A stretch of DNA of 9,548 bases, from the NCBI GenBank assembly GCA_018262385.1, contig JAGSPQ010000055.1, forward strand, positions 1 to 9,548, read 5' to 3'. A program made the translations under genes and the position numbers. This DNA is from Myxococcaceae bacterium. GTDB taxonomy: Bacteria; Myxococcota; Myxococcia; Myxococcales; Myxococcaceae. A model generated the notes under the pieces. It was not told the DNA's origin, did no database searches, and saw only the letters and a list, made by a program, of their open reading frames with translations. How positions within the stretch are numbered: the stretch's first letter is position 1; each line of letters opens with the position of its first letter. Below are positions 7,191 to 9,548 of the stretch, in pieces.

Positions 7191-8294
7191 TCAGTGGCAG
7201 GCCGCCAGGCTGCCCCCCAGCAGCTCGCGCGCCTTGTCGCCGACGTAGTCGCCTTCCCCGTAGGTCACCGCGAGGCAGGCGTGCTTCTGCATCGTCGCCT
7301 TGTCGCCGAACAGCTCCCACACCTGGGCGTAGAGCAGGTGGCACTCGGCGTTCTTCGGATCCTGGTTCACGCACTGCTCGAGCAGCGGTCGGGCTGCCAT
7401 CGCCTGCTTCTTCTGCAGCAGCTGGCGCGAGACGGTGATGAAGAACTGGGCCGAGCGGCTGCCCACCTGCATCGTCCGCTCGGGGCCCATTTCGCCGGTG
7501 CCGGCCTTCGCCAGCTCGATCGTGACGTCGATCGTCCGTTCCCAGGAGAGGTTCGGCTCGGTGACCAGCCCGCGCACCCCGGCGAGGATCAGCGCCACCT
7601 GGCGGGTGGGAGGAAGGTCGGCCTTGCCACCGCCCTTGAGCACCAGCCGGGAGGCGGTCCACGCGGCGTCGGCGGGCTTCAGATCTTCGCTGGGGGGAAA
7701 CTCGCGGTCCGAGACGATCAGCACCTGCTCGAGGCCCGGCTTGCCCGAGACCTTCACCCGGTACTTCGCCGTCGGATCGAGGCCCACGATCAGCGCGTAG
7801 CGGTAGTCCTCGGGCACCTGCACCACGTCGAGGGTGTTGGCGTTGAGGATCGCCGCCCCGTTGTCCTTGAGCATCCGCAGCCGGGCGCCGGGGAAGCGGG
7901 TCACGAACGGCTCGATCGCGAACACGCTGTAGAGCTTCGGGCCCTTCACCTTCAGCCCCGCCGCGCCGAGCACCACCACGTCGCCGTCGAGCTCGTTGTG
8001 CTCCGAGCACTCGATCATCAGCATCGGCCCCGGCAGCTGCAGCGGGTCGGCCTCGGTCAGCAGGTGGCTGCCGCGCGGGACCACCACGTCGAGCAGGATG
8101 TCGCGCAGCTGCACCGCGTGCTTCGAGGCGCGCAGGGTCACCTTCGCGCTCTTGCCCGAGAACGGCACCACGTCGGGGGTGACGTCCCGGGCCGGCCGCG
8201 GCTCAGGGCCGCCGACCCCCGGGCGCATCGTCCCGTCCGGCCGCATCATGAACGGGGGCGTCGCGAGGGTGAGCCCGAGGAGGATCGCCAGCAC
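7191..8294 (-). CDS. Unrecognised exported or membrane-associated protein with TPR-like tail
   Basis: A 367-residue protein if started at GTG 8294. I do not recognise a named family. The first 15 residues (LAILLGLTLATPPF after the initiator) are hydrophobic, suggesting a short signal peptide or anchor, although no basic residue precedes them. A proline/arginine-rich linker follows (18-45), then a mixed beta-rich region (about 50-280) with several conserved-looking hydrophobic strands. Residues about 285-345 read as one or two TPR-like helical hairpins (ARPLLEQCVNQDPKNAECHLLYAQ and following). The start is uncertain: GTG 8294 has only a distant GAGG, and ATG 8249 would remove the hydrophobic segment and has no Shine-Dalgarno. 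The frame is open further upstream, but there it runs antisense to the PilZ gene. The gene ends 21 bases before the phosphoesterase and heads the apparent operon. Confidence 0.75.
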   Translation of the reverse strand: MLAILLGLTLATPPFMMRPDGTMRPGVGGPEPRPARDVTPDVVPFSGKSAKVTLRASKHAVQLRDILLDVVVPRGSHLLTEADPLQLPGPMLMIECSEHNELDGDVVVLGAAGLKVKGPKLYSVFAIEPFVTRFPGARLRMLKDNGAAILNANTLDVVQVPEDYRYALIVGLDPTAKYRVKVSGKPGLEQVLIVSDREFPPSEDLKPADAAWTASRLVLKGGGKADLPPTRQVALILAGVRGLVTEPNLSWERTIDVTIELAKAGTGEMGPERTMQVGSRSAQFFITVSRQLLQKKQAMAARPLLEQCVNQDPKNAECHLLYAQVWELFGDKATMQKHACLAVTYGEGDYVGDKARELLGGSLAACH

Positions 8295-8327
8295 GGTCTG
8301 GAGCTTAGCCTCGGGTAAGGTGCCTGG
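8295..8327. other. 33-base divergent intergenic region
   Basis: This short spacer separates the minus-strand TPR-tailed gene from the plus-strand PilZ gene. It holds the AAGG ribosome site of the PilZ gene (8317-8320, seven bases before ATG 8328). No recognisable -35/-10 or sigma-54 (-24/-12) pair fits inside, so at least one promoter must lie within the neighbouring coding sequence, unless the left gene really starts at 8249. Confidence 0.55.
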
Positions 8328-8927
8328 ATGGAGAAGCGGAGAAATCGCCGGTACGCCAAGCGGTTCAAGGTGCGCTTCGGGACGCGGGAACTCACCTCGA
8401 CCGGCTTCACCCACGACGTCTCGGCCACCGGGCTGTTCGTGGTCAGCACCCAGCAGCTGAGCCTCGGCGAGCGGCTGCACGTCGAGGTGCAGCTCGACGG
8501 CGAGAAGAAGCTGATGTTCGAAGGGGTGGTCGCCCGGCTCACCCTCGTCGCGCCCGAGCTGCGGCAGCTGATGAAGGGCGGCTTCGGGGTGCGGTTCCTC
8601 ACCGGCACCGAGCTGATGGGCGAGATGGTGCCCCACCTCAAGGACAAGACCCGGATCGTGCTCACCTACCCGACCCAGGCCAGCTTCCAGAGCGCCTTCG
8701 AGAAGGAGCTGCGCCGCGGCGGCTGCTTCGTCTGGGCCAGCCGGCACTACCCGGTCGACTCGATCGTCTACCTCGAGATCGAGGCCGAGTTCTGCAACCG
8801 CAGCGTGGCGTTCGAGTGCCGGGTGATGAACGTGGTTACCGCAGATGATGGGCGGTTCGGTACTGCGTTGATGTTCCTCGAGCAGGCCGCCGCGGTGTCC
8901 GGTCTGGAGGGAATGGTCGGCAAATAG
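8328..8927 (+). CDS. PilZ-domain c-di-GMP receptor with a second degenerate PilZ copy
   Basis: A 199-residue cytoplasmic protein. The first domain (about 1-95) carries the c-di-GMP signature: Arg4-x3-Arg8 in a basic N-terminal tail, and Asp30-x-Ser32-x2-Gly35 (DVSATG), followed by the PilZ beta-barrel pattern GLFVVSTQQLSLGERLHVEV. The second half (about 112-185) repeats the fold: ELRRGGCFV aligns with DVSATGLFV, and the following strand pattern also matches. It lacks the Arg pair and the Asp/Ser residues, so it probably does not bind c-di-GMP. Such proteins usually switch a partner protein or motility/surface machinery when c-di-GMP rises. ATG 8328 is supported by AAGG seven bases upstream and by leaving the Arg motif intact. 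It is transcribed away from the TPR-tailed gene; the partner is not evident here. Confidence 0.9.
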   Translation: MEKRRNRRYAKRFKVRFGTRELTSTGFTHDVSATGLFVVSTQQLSLGERLHVEVQLDGEKKLMFEGVVARLTLVAPELRQLMKGGFGVRFLTGTELMGEMVPHLKDKTRIVLTYPTQASFQSAFEKELRRGGCFVWASRHYPVDSIVYLEIEAEFCNRSVAFECRVMNVVTADDGRFGTALMFLEQAAAVSGLEGMVGK

Positions 8928-8946
8928 TGCGCCCCAAATAAAGCAG

Positions 8947-8965
8947 GCCGACCGGTTCGGACGGC
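8947..8965 (+). repeat. Small imperfect hairpin between PilZ and FadN-like genes
   Basis: GCCGACCGGTTCGGACGGC folds as a four-base-pair stem, an A-A mismatch, a three-base-pair stem and a GTT loop. It lies 20 bases after the PilZ stop and 16 before the next ATG. No T-run follows, so it is a poor intrinsic terminator. A dyad of this size could instead be an operator for the fatty-acid gene. The function is inferred only. Confidence 0.4.
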
Positions 8966-8981
8966 GCTAGATCGCTCGGCC

Positions 8982-9548
8982 ATGAGCGACAGAATCCGCA
9001 AGGCCGCCGTCCTTGGTGCAGGCGTGATGGGCAGTGGCATCGCCGCCCACTTCGCCAATGCAGGCATCCCCGTCGTCCTCCTCGACATCGCGCCGCCCGA
9101 CGGCAGCACGCCGAAGAGCAAGTTCGCGCTCAACGCGCTGGCGAATCTGCGCAAGCAGAAGCCCGCGCCGCTGATGACGCTCGAGGCGCTCGCGCTGATC
9201 GAGCCCGGGAACTTCGACGACGACATGGCGAAGATCGCCGGCTGCGACTGGGTGGTCGAGGTGGTGAAGGAGGACCTGGCGGTGAAGCAGGCCCTGTTCG
9301 CCCGGGTCGAGAAGCACCTGGCGCCGACCGCGATCGTCTCCAGCAACACCTCGGGCCTGTCGATCAAGGGGATGCTCGAGGGCCGCTCGGCCGACTTCAA
9401 GCGCCGCTTCCTCGTCACCCACTTCTTCAACCCGGTTCGCTACATGAAGCTGCTCGAGCTGGTCTCGGGCGAGCAGACCGACCCGAAGGTGGTCGCGCGG
9501 CTGGCGAAGTTCGGCGAAGAGACGCTCGGCAAGGGCATCGTCTACGGC
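8982..9548 (+). CDS. 3-hydroxyacyl-CoA dehydrogenase, FadN-like (N-terminal 189 residues only)
   Basis: The frame runs off the right edge. This enzyme uses NAD+ to oxidise 3-hydroxyacyl-CoA to 3-ketoacyl-CoA in fatty-acid beta-oxidation. The visible part is the Rossmann domain: GAGVMGSG at 12-19 is the dinucleotide-binding loop, LLDI ends the second strand, SSNTSGLSI is the substrate-contacting serine segment, and HFFNP carries the catalytic His147. The opening IRKAAVLGAGVMGSGIAAHF, and the later KQKPAP and PGNFDDD phrases, resemble the FadN type, in which a dehydrogenase is fused to an enoyl-CoA hydratase of roughly 790 residues in total. That length cannot be confirmed here. ATG 8982 is the only start preserving the Rossmann loop, but no Shine-Dalgarno is visible. 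A thiolase gene would be expected downstream. The preceding PilZ gene is 54 bases away and need not be co-transcribed. Confidence 0.93.
   Translation, partial: MSDRIRKAAVLGAGVMGSGIAAHFANAGIPVVLLDIAPPDGSTPKSKFALNALANLRKQKPAPLMTLEALALIEPGNFDDDMAKIAGCDWVVEVVKEDLAVKQALFARVEKHLAPTAIVSSNTSGLSIKGMLEGRSADFKRRFLVTHFFNPVRYMKLLELVSGEQTDPKVVARLAKFGEETLGKGIVYG

Noticed and set aside
5643..8318. Plus-strand open frame of 891 codons opposite the WGR, phosphoesterase and TPR-tailed genes
   Set aside because: It crosses three real genes with strong motifs and good ribosome sites, and its composition is Arg/Val/Gly/His-rich shadow sequence.
8295..8747. Upstream extension of the TPR-tailed gene to 8747
   Set aside because: It would run fully antisense through the PilZ gene, its sequence is His/Glu/Gly/Ala/Leu-rich without structure, and it would bury the hydrophobic segment that looks like a signal sequence.
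8928..8981. TAGATC (8968-8973) as a -10 box for a leaderless FadN-like transcript
   Set aside because: The spacing to the ATG would fit, but there is no matching -35 element and a single hexamer is not evidence.
8768..9430. Minus-strand frame of 220 codons opposite the PilZ end and the dehydrogenase
   Set aside because: The plus strand carries the Rossmann and HFFNP motifs there. The minus frame is Ser/Arg/Ala-rich with no motif.

Overview
The window reads as chromosomal DNA from a GC-rich Gram-negative bacterium, most likely a myxobacterium or close relative (Myxococcota/Deltaproteobacteria). That placement is an inference from the strong G/C preference at third codon positions, several secreted or lipid-anchored proteins, a WGR/TIGR02996-type protein, a PilZ protein and a FadN-like beta-oxidation gene. 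No rRNA, tRNA, CRISPR array, insertion sequence or phage gene was seen. There are seven protein genes, two of them cut by the window edges, and no gene-free stretch longer than about 110 bases.

Left block (1-8294, all minus strand, read right to left). A 367-residue exported or membrane-associated protein with a TPR-like tail (7191-8294) is followed after 21 bases by a lipoprotein phosphoesterase of the phospholipase C/acid phosphatase superfamily (5820-7169). After 13 bases comes a cytoplasmic WGR + TIGR02996 + leucine-rich protein (4469-5806). A 108-base gap holds a perfect 12-bp inverted repeat enclosing a smaller one. Beyond it lie a secreted outer-membrane beta-barrel protein (3335-4360) and a large lipoprotein metalloprotease with a metzincin-like zinc site (3338 to beyond base 1). 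The last two genes overlap in an ATGA, so they are probably translationally coupled. The spacing suggests two operons, or one long one interrupted by the structured gap.

Right block (8328-9548, plus strand). A tandem PilZ protein (8328-8927) starts only 33 bases from the divergent TPR-tailed gene. After a 54-base spacer with a small hairpin comes the first 189 residues of a FadN-like 3-hydroxyacyl-CoA dehydrogenase (8982 onward).

The best candidate for an undescribed functional unit is the coupled barrel/lipoprotein-protease pair together with the structured leader in front of it. Other points worth checking are a hairpin filling an over-long ribosome-binding spacer before the phosphoesterase, and an internal duplication in the PilZ protein whose second copy has lost the c-di-GMP residues. 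Domain assignments come from reading motifs by eye; no database search was run.
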